DNA of 28,289 nt from NCBI GenBank assembly GCA_009840065.1, contig VXON01000139.1, forward strand, positions 1 through 28,289. The letters run 5' to 3'. The notes beneath the pieces were generated by a model. The model worked only from the letters and a program-made list of their open reading frames with translations, was not told where the DNA came from and searched no databases. The translations under genes were made by a program, and so were the position numbers. How positions within the stretch are numbered: position 1 is the first letter of the stretch; every line of letters starts with the position of its first letter. This document shows positions 8,531 through 15,693 of this stretch, piece after piece. The stretch comes from Cenarchaeum sp. SB0662_bin_33. Its GTDB lineage: Archaea; Thermoproteota; Nitrososphaeria; Nitrososphaerales; Nitrosopumilaceae.

Positions 8531-10291
8531 ATGGTGGCGGAAGGAAGAATTGTATGGGTAAGCGGACCGGCAGTAAAGGCCGATGGAATGGCATCTGCAA
8601 AGATGTACGAGACTGTAACTGTGGGCGAAGCAAAGCTAATCGGCGAGGTCATACGCCTGACCGGAGATGTGGCATTTATACAGGTCTACGAGTCCACCAG
8701 TGGACTAAAGCCTGGAGAACCCGTAATAGGAACAGGTAATCCCCTCAGCGTCCTGCTAGGACCTGGAATAATAGGTCAGATATATGATGGTATACAGCGT
8801 CCGCTCAAGGAGCTCTCAAAGGTATCCGGCTCATACATTGGTAGGGGCATAGTCACGACACCTGTGGATATGTCAAAGAAGTACCACTATAAGCCCATTG
8901 TAAAGAAGGGCGACACTGTAGGGCCAGGTACCATACTAGGTACGGTCCAGGAGACGGATTTGATAGAGCACTCTATACTAGTACCGCCCGACTATGCCAA
9001 GGGCGAGCTGGTTGAGGTTACCTCCGAAGGGGATTATGATTTGGAGACTGAATTGGGCGCAGTAGAAGGACAGCCGCCACTAAAGATGTATCACAGATGG
9101 CCGGTACGTCGTCCGCGCCCATACAATACACGATATGACCCTACAATTCCACTTCTTACCGGACAGCGAGTAATAGACACATTCTTCCCCATCGCCAAGG
9201 GCGGTACCGGTTCCATTCCCGGAGCGTTTGGTACCGGTAAGACGGTCACACTACACCAGATAGCAAAGTGGGCCGATTCGCAGGTGGTCATATACATTGG
9301 CTGTGGTGAGAGGGGTAATGAGATGACCGAGGTGTTGGTTGAGTTCCCTCATCTAAAGGACCCCCGTACCAATAAGCCATTGATGGACCGTACCGTGCTG
9401 GTGGCCAATACAAGCAACATGCCCGTGGCGGCCCGGGAAGCGAGTATCTATACGGGTGTTACAATAGCCGAATATTACAGGGATATGGGTAAGGATGTCG
9501 TACTGGTAGCTGACTCAACTAGTAGGTGGGCCGAGGCCCTACGAGAAATGAGTGGTAGATTAGAGGAGATGCCCGCCGAGGAGGGTTATCCATCATATTT
9601 AGCATCTAGACTGGCCGAGTTTTATGAGCGAGCCGGGCGGGTTCGCGCCGCCGGCAGCCCGGACCGGGATGGCTCCGTAACCTTGGTGGGCGCAGTATCA
9701 CCATCGGGTGGAGACTTTACCGAGCCTGTAACCACACATACCATGCGATTTATCAAGACCTTTTGGGCCCTAGATGCCAAGCTGGCCTACTCTAGGCACT
9801 ATCCCTCCATAAACTGGATGAATAGTTATTCAGGATATCTGGCAGATATAGCCAAGTGGTGGGATCAAAACGTCAGTAACGACTGGTTGAATGTCCGCCA
9901 TGAGGCGTACCACGTACTACAAAGGGAAGATACTCTAAAAGAGATAGTCAGACTCCTAGGGCCCGAAGCCCTTCCGGACGAGGAGAAGATAATACTTGAG
10001 GTGGCCAGAATGATCAAAATTGGCATACTACAACAGAACTCCTTTGATGATGTAGACACATACTGTAGTCCCGAGAAACAGTACAAGTTACTAAAACTAT
10101 TGGTTGACTTTTACAGTCAGGGTCAAAAGGCCATAAAGGAGGGCGCAGATTTGGTGAGTATACGAACCATGTCCATAATAGGCTCCATACTAAAAGCCAG
10201 AATGGAGATAAAGGATGATGAGATAGCCAAACTAGACGAATTAAGCGTCACAATGCAGCAACAGTTCAAAGAGCTGGGAGGGCGCAGATAA
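8531..10291 (+). CDS. atpA: A/V-type ATP synthase catalytic subunit A
   Basis: This 586-residue catalytic subunit is full length. Visible features are the N-terminal beta-barrel (GRIVWVSGPAV), the A-specific insertion (about 110-190), the P-loop GAFGTGKT (231-238), GERGNEM with the catalytic glutamate, and the stretch SRWAEALREMSGRL...GYPSYLASRLAEFYERAG. The P-loop has alanine and threonine where most archaeal A subunits have GPFGSGKT. I place the start at ATG 8531 (MVAEGRIVW), one base after the atpE stop; an in-frame GTG at 8522 overlapping atpE is possible. The protein normally alternates with subunit B in a hexamer, but no intact atpB follows; see the relic at 10326. Confidence 0.97.
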   Translation: MVAEGRIVWVSGPAVKADGMASAKMYETVTVGEAKLIGEVIRLTGDVAFIQVYESTSGLKPGEPVIGTGNPLSVLLGPGIIGQIYDGIQRPLKELSKVSGSYIGRGIVTTPVDMSKKYHYKPIVKKGDTVGPGTILGTVQETDLIEHSILVPPDYAKGELVEVTSEGDYDLETELGAVEGQPPLKMYHRWPVRRPRPYNTRYDPTIPLLTGQRVIDTFFPIAKGGTGSIPGAFGTGKTVTLHQIAKWADSQVVIYIGCGERGNEMTEVLVEFPHLKDPRTNKPLMDRTVLVANTSNMPVAAREASIYTGVTIAEYYRDMGKDVVLVADSTSRWAEALREMSGRLEEMPAEEGYPSYLASRLAEFYERAGRVRAAGSPDRDGSVTLVGAVSPSGGDFTEPVTTHTMRFIKTFWALDAKLAYSRHYPSINWMNSYSGYLADIAKWWDQNVSNDWLNVRHEAYHVLQREDTLKEIVRLLGPEALPDEEKIILEVARMIKIGILQQNSFDDVDTYCSPEKQYKLLKLLVDFYSQGQKAIKEGADLVSIRTMSIIGSILKARMEIKDDEIAKLDELSVTMQQQFKELGGRR

Positions 10292-10325
10292 TTTGGTTGT
10301 TGTGTGTAGTTCCAAATACGGTAAT

Positions 10326-10418
10326 ATGACCATTATATCATCAGGTCTCTGCCCAAGCGAGCTGGCCATAATAAAAGGCTCACACATAGACAACTTCCAT
10401 CAAGGAAATGATGAATAA
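10326..10418 (+). pseudogene. atpB: probable C-terminal relic of ATP synthase subunit B gene
   Basis: An ATG-led frame of 30 codons ends in TAA directly against the atpD start (TAAATG). Its product contains SELAIIKGSHIDNFHQG. This lines up without gaps with the tail of archaeal subunit B proteins, which end in a pattern like L-x4-L-x2-I-x4-I-x2-[YF]-H (the Methanosarcina tail, recalled from memory, reads LPENQLGRIDNKYIQKYHP). In the usual order atpA-atpB-atpD this is exactly where the end of atpB would lie. About 430 preceding residues are missing, and no Walker-like region is present between 10292 and 10418. The frame is open back into atpA, but residues before the relic do not resemble subunit B. 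Chance similarity of a 30-residue stretch remains possible. Confidence 0.55.
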
Positions 10419-11051
10419 ATGTCATTTGGGCAGAATGTCGTTGCCACAAAGATAGAGTTACTAAAATACAAACGTTCTAGTCAGGTTGCTGAGATGGTCC
10501 AAAAGATTTTGGATGACAAGCGCAAGGTACTGTTAAAGAATATAGAAGAGATGATCGAGGAAGCCTCAAGGGCCCGGGGCGGCATATGGGACCCGCTCCA
10601 AGACATATACTCTTCGGTAAACGAGGCATATCTGAGTTTGGGAAGCAGTACTGTAGACTCGGTAGCCGAGTCCACACCGCCGGTCATGGAGGTGGATGTC
10701 AAGGTCCGAAGGGTTGTGGATGTCAAGGTGCCGGTACTTGAGGTAACTGAAAAAGATACAAAGTCCATGCCGTATGGTTTTGCAGACACCAACTCTTCGG
10801 TGGACAGGGCATCAAAGCAGATCAAGGTTCTCTTGCCACAGATATGCAAGGCTGCCGAATATGAGAACACCATACTGAGTCTGGCAAAAGCTTTGGAGAA
10901 GACACAAAAACTGTTAAACGCCTTAGAGAACATTATAATACCACAGTACAAGCAGCGGGTCCGATTCATACTGGCCACACTAGAAGAGCGGGAACGTGAA
11001 GAGTTTGCAAAACTAAAAAAACTTAAAGAGTCAATGGAGAAGAGAAAGTAG
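10419..11051 (+). CDS. atpD: A/V-type ATP synthase subunit D (central stalk)
   Basis: This 210-residue protein shows the subunit D pattern: an N-terminal helix with ATKIELLKYKRSSQVA and DDKRKVLLKNIEEMI, a variable middle, and a C-terminal helix with NALENIIIPQYKQRVRFILATLEEREREEFAKLKKLK. The two long helices form the antiparallel coiled-coil rotor shaft inside the catalytic hexamer. The motif ALE..IIP....I..IL.ERERE is diagnostic for D. The ATG follows the stop of the subunit B relic directly, and its own stop TAG abuts the next small gene. The family assignment is secure. Confidence 0.95.
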   Translation: MSFGQNVVATKIELLKYKRSSQVAEMVQKILDDKRKVLLKNIEEMIEEASRARGGIWDPLQDIYSSVNEAYLSLGSSTVDSVAESTPPVMEVDVKVRRVVDVKVPVLEVTEKDTKSMPYGFADTNSSVDRASKQIKVLLPQICKAAEYENTILSLAKALEKTQKLLNALENIIIPQYKQRVRFILATLEEREREEFAKLKKLKESMEKRK

Positions 11052-11183
11052 ATGGCCAAGGAAGACGTAGAAAAGATATTTGATGAGTCAAAAGACACCC
11101 TCAGCAAGAAGCATGGGGCCCTTGCGGACAACATACGAGAGAGTCTGGAAAAATTCAAGAAAGAGACGCTCGCAAAAATATAG
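11052..11183 (+). CDS. 43-residue helical protein of the atp operon
   Basis: An ATG immediately after the atpD stop (TAGATG) opens a 43-codon frame with a highly charged product: MAKEDVEKIFDESKD at the start, then IRESLEKFKKETLAKI. Heptad-like spacing of I, L and F suggests one amphipathic helix. The exact stop-start contact, also seen at the SNF2-SWIM junction, supports translation by coupling with atpD. I do not recognise the family. It could be a small accessory of the synthase, perhaps a shortened stalk protein of the H/G kind; this is inference from position and composition only. Confidence 0.55.
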   Translation: MAKEDVEKIFDESKDTLSKKHGALADNIRESLEKFKKETLAKI

Positions 11184-11199
11184 ATTTATGAAAACTTAG

Positions 11200-11275
11200 G
11201 TTAGTATCATAGCCTAAATTCCATGTGTGGGATTTGCTCGGTTTTTGCTGGCTTGGGCAGAGATATGATACTAAC
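11200..11275. repeat. 12-bp perfect inverted repeat upstream of atpK
   Basis: GTTAGTATCATA at 11200-11211 is repeated as its exact reverse complement at 11264-11275, with 52 bases between. The left arm also overlaps a short hairpin, TTAGG (11196-11200) with CCTAA (11213-11217), so two alternative foldings exclude each other. The whole lies between the 43-codon gene and the atpK TATA-like box. It could be a read-through RNA structure, a protein-binding site, or a tiny mobile element of about 76 bp; no target duplication is seen. Confidence 0.6.
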
Positions 11276-11291
11276 TCGAAGACTCTGATGG

Positions 11292-11300
11292 TTTAAATTA
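11292..11300 (+). promoter_or_regulatory. TATA-like box of atpK
   Basis: TTTAAATTA lies about 29 bp before the atpK ATG, fitting a leaderless transcript of its own. It sits in the loop of a small inverted repeat, GACTCT (11281-11286) and AGAGTC (11300-11305), which might mark a regulator site. Confidence 0.5.
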
Positions 11301-11324
11301 GAGTCAAAAAACCGGGATTTATAC

Positions 11325-11630
11325 ATGAAACCCATTGTCTTAGCACTATTGGCGGCAACACTAGCAATGACTGTAGGTATGGCGGGAACCGCCCATGCCC
11401 AGGAAGGCTCCGCCGGCGACTTTGACTCATTCAAGATACTGGGTGCCGGCTTGGCATTTGGTCTAGCAGCATTTGGTGCGGGTCTTGGTCTTGGTCAAGT
11501 AGGTGCAGCAGGTCTTGCGGTGATTAGTGAAAACCCAGCATTACAATCAAAGGTGTTCATATTTGTCGGAATGGTAGAGTCCATAGCGATATATGGTATC
11601 GTCATGATGTTCATCATACTCGGACAGTAA
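11325..11630 (+). CDS. atpK: A/V-type ATP synthase subunit K (proteolipid, rotor c-ring)
   Basis: This 101-residue proteolipid has an N-terminal hydrophobic segment ending AHA (about residue 25) that looks like a cleaved signal peptide. It is followed by one helical hairpin: helix 1 with GAGLGLGQVGAAG, a polar loop SENPALQSK, and helix 2 with GMVESIAIYGIVM. Glu85 in helix 2 is the ion-binding carboxylate. Gln58, Glu85, Ser86 and Tyr90 are arranged as in sodium-binding c subunits such as that of Ilyobacter tartaricus (Gln32, Glu65, Ser66, Tyr70). The gene has its own TATA-like box, which suits a subunit needed in many copies per complex. A T-run follows the stop. Confidence 0.96.
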   Translation: MKPIVLALLAATLAMTVGMAGTAHAQEGSAGDFDSFKILGAGLAFGLAAFGAGLGLGQVGAAGLAVISENPALQSKVFIFVGMVESIAIYGIVMMFIILGQ

Positions 11631-11634
11631 GACA

Positions 11635-11641
11635 TTTTTTT
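11635..11641 (+). terminator. oligo-T terminator after atpK
   Basis: Seven T residues begin five bases after the atpK stop, and another T-run lies at 11654-11659. Archaeal termination commonly uses such T-rich tracts. The site falls in the convergent spacer with pyrI. Confidence 0.5.
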
Positions 11642-11651
11642 ATTAGAAAAC

Positions 11652-12116
11652 TTATTTTTTGTACTTTAACTGATCTACATCCTGGAGTCGCCTACAGTAT
11701 TTACACTGTAGTATATTGCCGCTCTTGTCTAGGACAGCCATTACTGACTCTATCTTTTCAGTACTGTTGGTTATACAGTCTGGATTGGGACAGCGAAATA
11801 TTCTCTCTATCTCATTTGGCAGTGCAACACGATGCTTCTCAACTAGTTTATAGTTTCGAATCTTGTTTATTGTGGCCTTGGGCGCTATCACCGCTAGTTT
11901 GTTGGTGTCGTCCTCTTTTAAAAAGCGGTTCTCTATCTTTACGATATCCTTCTTCCTGAACTTGCCGCTGGGAACATTTAGCGCTATGGTAACCTGCCCG
12001 CCGTCTGTTCCATCTATGCCCAGCGCTTTAAGTACCAAAAGACCTCTCCCCGCATCAATATGATCAATAACGGTTCCCTCCGGGATACGCCGTACCAGCA
12101 GCTCGGATCTCTCCAT
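11652..12116 (-). CDS. pyrI: aspartate carbamoyltransferase regulatory chain
   Basis: The 154-residue chain matches PyrI. The N-terminal nucleotide-binding domain has GTVIDHIDAGRGLLVLKALGI and KIENRFLK. The C-terminal zinc domain has C-x4-C (FRCPNPDCITN) and C-x2-C (LQCKYC). It pairs with PyrB into the allosteric enzyme of pyrimidine synthesis and carries the nucleotide effector site. It is divergent from pyrB with 38 bp between the two ATG codons; a minus-strand TATA-like box at about 12137-12145 lies about 25 bp before its ATG. Length and the zinc ligands are complete, so the subunit looks functional. Confidence 0.96.
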   Translation of the reverse strand: MERSELLVRRIPEGTVIDHIDAGRGLLVLKALGIDGTDGGQVTIALNVPSGKFRKKDIVKIENRFLKEDDTNKLAVIAPKATINKIRNYKLVEKHRVALPNEIERIFRCPNPDCITNSTEKIESVMAVLDKSGNILQCKYCRRLQDVDQLKYKK

Positions 12117-12123
12117 GAGTGAC

Positions 12124-12146
12124 GTTATATGTAGCTGTATATATCA
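12124..12146. promoter_or_regulatory. interlocked divergent promoters of pyrI and pyrB
   Basis: On the plus strand TTATATG (12125-12131) is centred about 27 bp before the pyrB ATG at 12155. On the minus strand TGATATATAC (12137-12146 reversed) is centred about 25 bp before the pyrI ATG at 12116. The two boxes lie crossed over between the genes, so binding of the factors at one promoter should hinder the other. Assignment is by spacing only. Confidence 0.45.
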
Positions 12147-12154
12147 ATGGTACA

Positions 12155-13081
12155 ATGGGCAGGCTCGCCAACCGTGACATAATATCAATTAAAGACTTGG
12201 GGAGGGACCAGCTGGAGGTAATATTCGCAGAGGCTGATCGTATCTCAAAACTATCAGACGAAGAGCGCAGTTGTCTGTGTAAGGGCAAGACACTTGGCTA
12301 TGCCTTTTATGAGCCCAGCACCCGGACTAGGCTAAGTTTTGAAGCAGCCATGGCATCTGTGGGCGGCAGTTCCCTAGGCTTCTCAAGTACGGCAACCACA
12401 TCCACTCAGAAGGGTGAGAGTCTGGCAGATACAATCCGCATAATGGCCGGATATGTAGATGTGGTTATATTGCGGCACCCGCTGGATGGGTCCAGTCGGT
12501 TTGCCGCCGAGATATCCAACAAACCCATAATCAATGCGGCCAGTGGCACCGAGGAGCATCCCACCCAGGCCCTACTGGACATATACACCATAAAGAAGGA
12601 GAAGGGGACTGTGGATGGTCTAAAGATAGGAATAATTGGGGACTTGAAGCATGGTAGGACGGTCTACTCACTCCTGTATGCGCTGATACACTATGATGTA
12701 AGTGTATACCTGATATCACCAGAGTCGCTGAAAATCAGGCCTGAATCCATATTTGAGATAGGAAAGCTCATACCGTTTACAGAGATTACCGATATTGAAG
12801 AGTGTATAGATGAGTTGGATGTCCTTTATGTGACCCGCATACAGCGGGAGCGGTTCACCGACCAGGAAGAGTATGAAAAGATGCGGGGCAGCTACGTTGT
12901 GGGCTTAGATATACTGAGCCGGATGAAGAAGGATGCCATAGTAATGCACCCACTACCCCGTCTTGATGAGATATCTCCTGAGGTGGATGGTACGCCCCAT
13001 GCCAGATATTTCGAGCAGGCCCGCTATGGTAAAGACATACGAGCAGCACTGTTAAACCTACTATTAAATTCAAATGATTAA
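12155..13081 (+). CDS. pyrB: aspartate carbamoyltransferase catalytic chain
   Basis: PyrB catalyses the first committed step of pyrimidine synthesis, joining carbamoyl phosphate and aspartate. The 308-residue product has the carbamoyl-phosphate motif PSTRTRLSFE (about 54-63), the 80s-loop region STQKGESLADT, EEHPTQALLD (about 134-142), and HPLPRLDEI near the C-terminus. I start at ATG 12155 because it gives the normal length and lies 27 bp after a TATA-like box; an in-frame GTG at 12119 would add 12 residues without family support. It is transcribed away from pyrI, unlike the pyrBI operons of many organisms. All catalytic motifs are intact. Confidence 0.96.
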   Translation: MGRLANRDIISIKDLGRDQLEVIFAEADRISKLSDEERSCLCKGKTLGYAFYEPSTRTRLSFEAAMASVGGSSLGFSSTATTSTQKGESLADTIRIMAGYVDVVILRHPLDGSSRFAAEISNKPIINAASGTEEHPTQALLDIYTIKKEKGTVDGLKIGIIGDLKHGRTVYSLLYALIHYDVSVYLISPESLKIRPESIFEIGKLIPFTEITDIEECIDELDVLYVTRIQRERFTDQEEYEKMRGSYVVGLDILSRMKKDAIVMHPLPRLDEISPEVDGTPHARYFEQARYGKDIRAALLNLLLNSND

Positions 13082-13111
13082 AAACTTTTGATGAAATAAT
13101 GGATATTCTAA

Positions 13112-13384
13112 ACTGTTGAATATAGGTGTCACCTGTGCCGGATAGAGCAATTTGGCTTGCCTAGTACAGACTGCCGGCGTGCTTTTGTGTTTGGCATTAG
13201 TCCTCTAGAAAGTATGATTGATGATCATTTCACATATATCGTGGACAGCATCAAGCAACAACATATCCAAAAATTGTTGAACGACAAGAAGGTGTCCGAG
13301 AGCCAAATCCCTCGTCTTTGTAGAAGGGATCTATACCTGCATGTCATCTTGTCCAAGACGCCATCTCTGAGAAGATTAGTTTGA
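13112..13384 (+). pseudogene. possible small zinc-ribbon gene remnant or hypothetical ORF
   Basis: A frame open from 13112 encodes TVEYRCHLCRIEQFG... continuing to KLLNDKKVSESQIP and DLYLHVILSKTPSLRRLV. The start YRCHLC looks like the beginning of a zinc ribbon, and the later part is helical and charged like a real protein. However, no ATG, GTG or TTG precedes YRCHLC in frame; the first usable start is TTG 13157 or ATG 13214. The 3' end overlaps the convergent flippase gene by 41 bases. I do not recognise the family. It may be a 5'-truncated gene or a noncoding spacer; confidence is low. Confidence 0.3.
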
Positions 13385-14906
13385 TCAACCTACGGGTTTT
13401 GCGATCTATGGCATAGGTGATGCCAAGATAGGTCGTACAGCAGATGGCAACCTCAAGGAGCAGTCTGGGCAGGTAGACGTATATGCTTTCATCAAAGACT
13501 ACTATTGTATCATTTGTAACTAAAAATACAACCACCATGCCTGCCACGCCACCCATATAACGGAAGATTCTCCGGTATGGTGTTCGGAAGTTTGTGTGTC
13601 TTCTGGTCAGTATTACATGGTAGAGTAGGTAGGGGGTTGTGACGGCAAGTGACACCAACGACCACACCCAGACTAGTTGTATGTCTGGCTGCCCCAGAAA
13701 CATATACAGGAACAGTGCCAGTATGCCAAGATATACCATGTGGTAGATGTTCTCAATTGTGGCTAGACGAAAGAGTTTACTGTGGAGTAAGGCGGAGAGG
13801 GAAGGGTTCTCTTCAACATCCACATCATCAAGTCCCGCCAGCACCTGCCGTGTGAATCCATAGATGGTGCGCATGAATGTGATTAGTGCGAGTATGATTC
13901 CAACCATCCATGCTACAGCATATTCAGGATTGAGAAGGAACATTATATGGTACGAGAAGAGTATGGTCAACGTTAGAAGGGGGAGGGCAAAGTACATCAG
14001 GAGGGCAAGATTCTCAGTAATATGCTCCTGTGTCCCCTTGGCAAGTAGTTTGGGATAGATTGCTTGTGAGGCGGCTCCGGCGCGGCCCACTACCTTTGCT
14101 ATCACAAACGCTGCGGCAAAGTAGGCTGGCCCAAGTACCGAGCCTGTAATCATGGTATACAAAAGTATATCCAAGTCATGCAGCACACCAGGTGTCCTGT
14201 TATAGAGAGGCAGCCACGATTGGCGAATCCATCCCCGCAGATATGATATGCTTATAGACACTCTCAAAAGGGGGAGCGCGTAACGCAACTGGATGAAAAG
14301 GTGGCCAATCTGCGCAACAAATACGGTTAAGAGAGCGCCATCAAGTCCCAATCCAAGAGAGAATACTAGCGCAAATCCCATGGGTATCTTGAGCGCCTGG
14401 TGGACGGCCATGCCAACACTAAGGGCATGTGGTTTATGCCCCATGTTTACCGCACCAAGCGCTCCCTGGATGAACGTTATAGGAATTAGTATTGCCCCCA
14501 AAAGTAGCGAGTCAAAGAAGGTGGGCTGCACATTGGTGGTGAAGAGGTATATGGACAGTAGATATATGGGAATGGAGCCTCCGGCAAAGAATGAAGAAGA
14601 TATTACGGATGTCTTGGCGACCGGCTTCCCCCGAGCAACCTGGCGGGTAGTCCAATAGGATATTATGGATTCGGATATAACAGAGTAAGACAACATACTG
14701 CCGATAATTGCCCATACACCAAACTCCTCTGGAGATAGCTGCCGCGTGACAATAATGGTAAAGGCCAGCCCTGCAATCATGCCCCCCATAGATACGGCAA
14801 GTCCCAATAGCCCCGAATATGTGACGCGTATATCGTCCAATTTTTCTAATCTCTTTGTACCATTAATAATGTAAACGGGCTCTAGGAGACGCCGGCCAGC
14901 CGACAA
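13344..14906 (-). CDS. polysaccharide flippase-like membrane protein (MATE/Wzx type)
   Basis: This 520-residue protein is predicted to have about 12-14 membrane helices. It begins after a short cytosolic lead with YSGLLGLAVSMGGMIAGLAF and TRQLSPEEFGVWAIIGS. The motif of a first helix followed by RxLSPEEFGxxA is typical of Wzx-like flippases in the MOP superfamily, which move lipid-linked sugars across the membrane. Later hydrophobic blocks include GPAYFAAAFVIAKVVGRAG and the closing helices near YLPRLLLEVAICCTTYLGITYAI. The start is TTG at 14906, with a TATA-like AAATATAA about 21-26 bp upstream. No sugar-transferase gene adjoins it, so the substrate (perhaps a glycan for surface proteins) is inferred. 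It converges on the small frame at 13112. Confidence 0.82.
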   Translation of the reverse strand: MSAGRRLLEPVYIINGTKRLEKLDDIRVTYSGLLGLAVSMGGMIAGLAFTIIVTRQLSPEEFGVWAIIGSMLSYSVISESIISYWTTRQVARGKPVAKTSVISSSFFAGGSIPIYLLSIYLFTTNVQPTFFDSLLLGAILIPITFIQGALGAVNMGHKPHALSVGMAVHQALKIPMGFALVFSLGLGLDGALLTVFVAQIGHLFIQLRYALPLLRVSISISYLRGWIRQSWLPLYNRTPGVLHDLDILLYTMITGSVLGPAYFAAAFVIAKVVGRAGAASQAIYPKLLAKGTQEHITENLALLMYFALPLLTLTILFSYHIMFLLNPEYAVAWMVGIILALITFMRTIYGFTRQVLAGLDDVDVEENPSLSALLHSKLFRLATIENIYHMVYLGILALFLYMFLGQPDIQLVWVWSLVSLAVTTPYLLYHVILTRRHTNFRTPYRRIFRYMGGVAGMVVVFLVTNDTIVVFDESIYVYLPRLLLEVAICCTTYLGITYAIDRKTRRLIKLIFSEMASWTR

Positions 14907-15092
14907 TATGGTAATTGCGCAAAATTATATTTGTGGGTGACACTCTCCATCCGGCCATCTCGCGTAGGCCTGAGGCGCTCTGGATGATCCGGCATCGCCA
15001 AATTGTTATTATGTATCTGAAATGATCATCAGTCGTATTTTAGAAAGCCCCGCATGACCAACATTTATCAAAACCTCAACCATACATAGTAC

Positions 15093-15623
15093 ATGAACCC
15101 CAAGGTATTTGTAGGTGTAGCCATAGGTGCAGTTTTGGTAGCCATAGTTTTGGTGGTTACCAGCGGGTCCGTATTGCTTGAAGGATTCATACCAAGTGGC
15201 CAGCCAGCCACGGTTGTGCCTGTCAATGTGAATGTGGACGAGGTTAGTACGATTTCACTGAATCAGAATGGCGCCACTTTGGAGATTATAATAACCATCT
15301 CAAACCCCAACCCAAAAGCTGCCATACTATCATTGGTAAAATATCAAATATACCAGAATGATGTACGGGTTGCGGCCGGCGAGATTGGAGAGAGGTCCGG
15401 TGGTATGGTAGACGCATCAGATTATTACACCATACTGAGTAATGGTAATGTTGTCCTTCGGGATAGGATTGAACTTGTCAACACGGGTGGCGCTCCAGAG
15501 TTTTGGTCTGCGTTGGCATCCGGCGAAATAACATGGTTGGTCACCGGCGAGGCGTTCTTTAACTTAAGCTCAATGACCTCGGGACAGGAGAATGTTATAT
15601 TATTTGAGCAGGTTTTAGGATAG
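15093..15623 (+). CDS. membrane-anchored LEA14/WHy-like beta-sandwich protein
   Basis: This 176-residue protein has one N-terminal membrane helix (residues about 5-28, VFVGVAIGAVLVAIVLVV). The following outer domain has strands such as VSTISLNQNGATLEIIITISNPN. The pattern of a hydrophobic strand ending in NPNPKAA, followed by YQIYQNDVRVAAGEIG, is typical of the WHy/LEA14 fold. These proteins are generally extracytoplasmic in archaea, and their function there is unclear. A TATA-like TTTATCAAAA lies about 28-33 bp before the ATG. T-rich sequence follows the stop. It stands alone between flippase and small-peptide genes. Confidence 0.7.
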   Translation: MNPKVFVGVAIGAVLVAIVLVVTSGSVLLEGFIPSGQPATVVPVNVNVDEVSTISLNQNGATLEIIITISNPNPKAAILSLVKYQIYQNDVRVAAGEIGERSGGMVDASDYYTILSNGNVVLRDRIELVNTGGAPEFWSALASGEITWLVTGEAFFNLSSMTSGQENVILFEQVLG

Positions 15624-15693
15624 TTTTAATTATATACTTATATTTTTATTATAATATACAAAGCCTTAAAAGGATAAATTCCACATATTCATC

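Noticed and set aside
10292..10418. Gap after atpA as subunit F or C
   Set aside because: The 30-codon frame is too short for either and its pattern fits the subunit B tail better.
10481..11158. Minus-strand frame of 225 codons over atpD and the 43-codon gene
   Set aside because: Serine-rich shadow of the charged coiled-coil codons of atpD; no motif, and it opposes a firmly identified gene.
14948..14986. Small three-branched fold (CAUCC/GGAUG closing two short hairpins) in the spacer before the gene at 15093
   Set aside because: Helices of only 3-5 pairs are expected by chance; no tRNA or box C/D consensus could be assembled.
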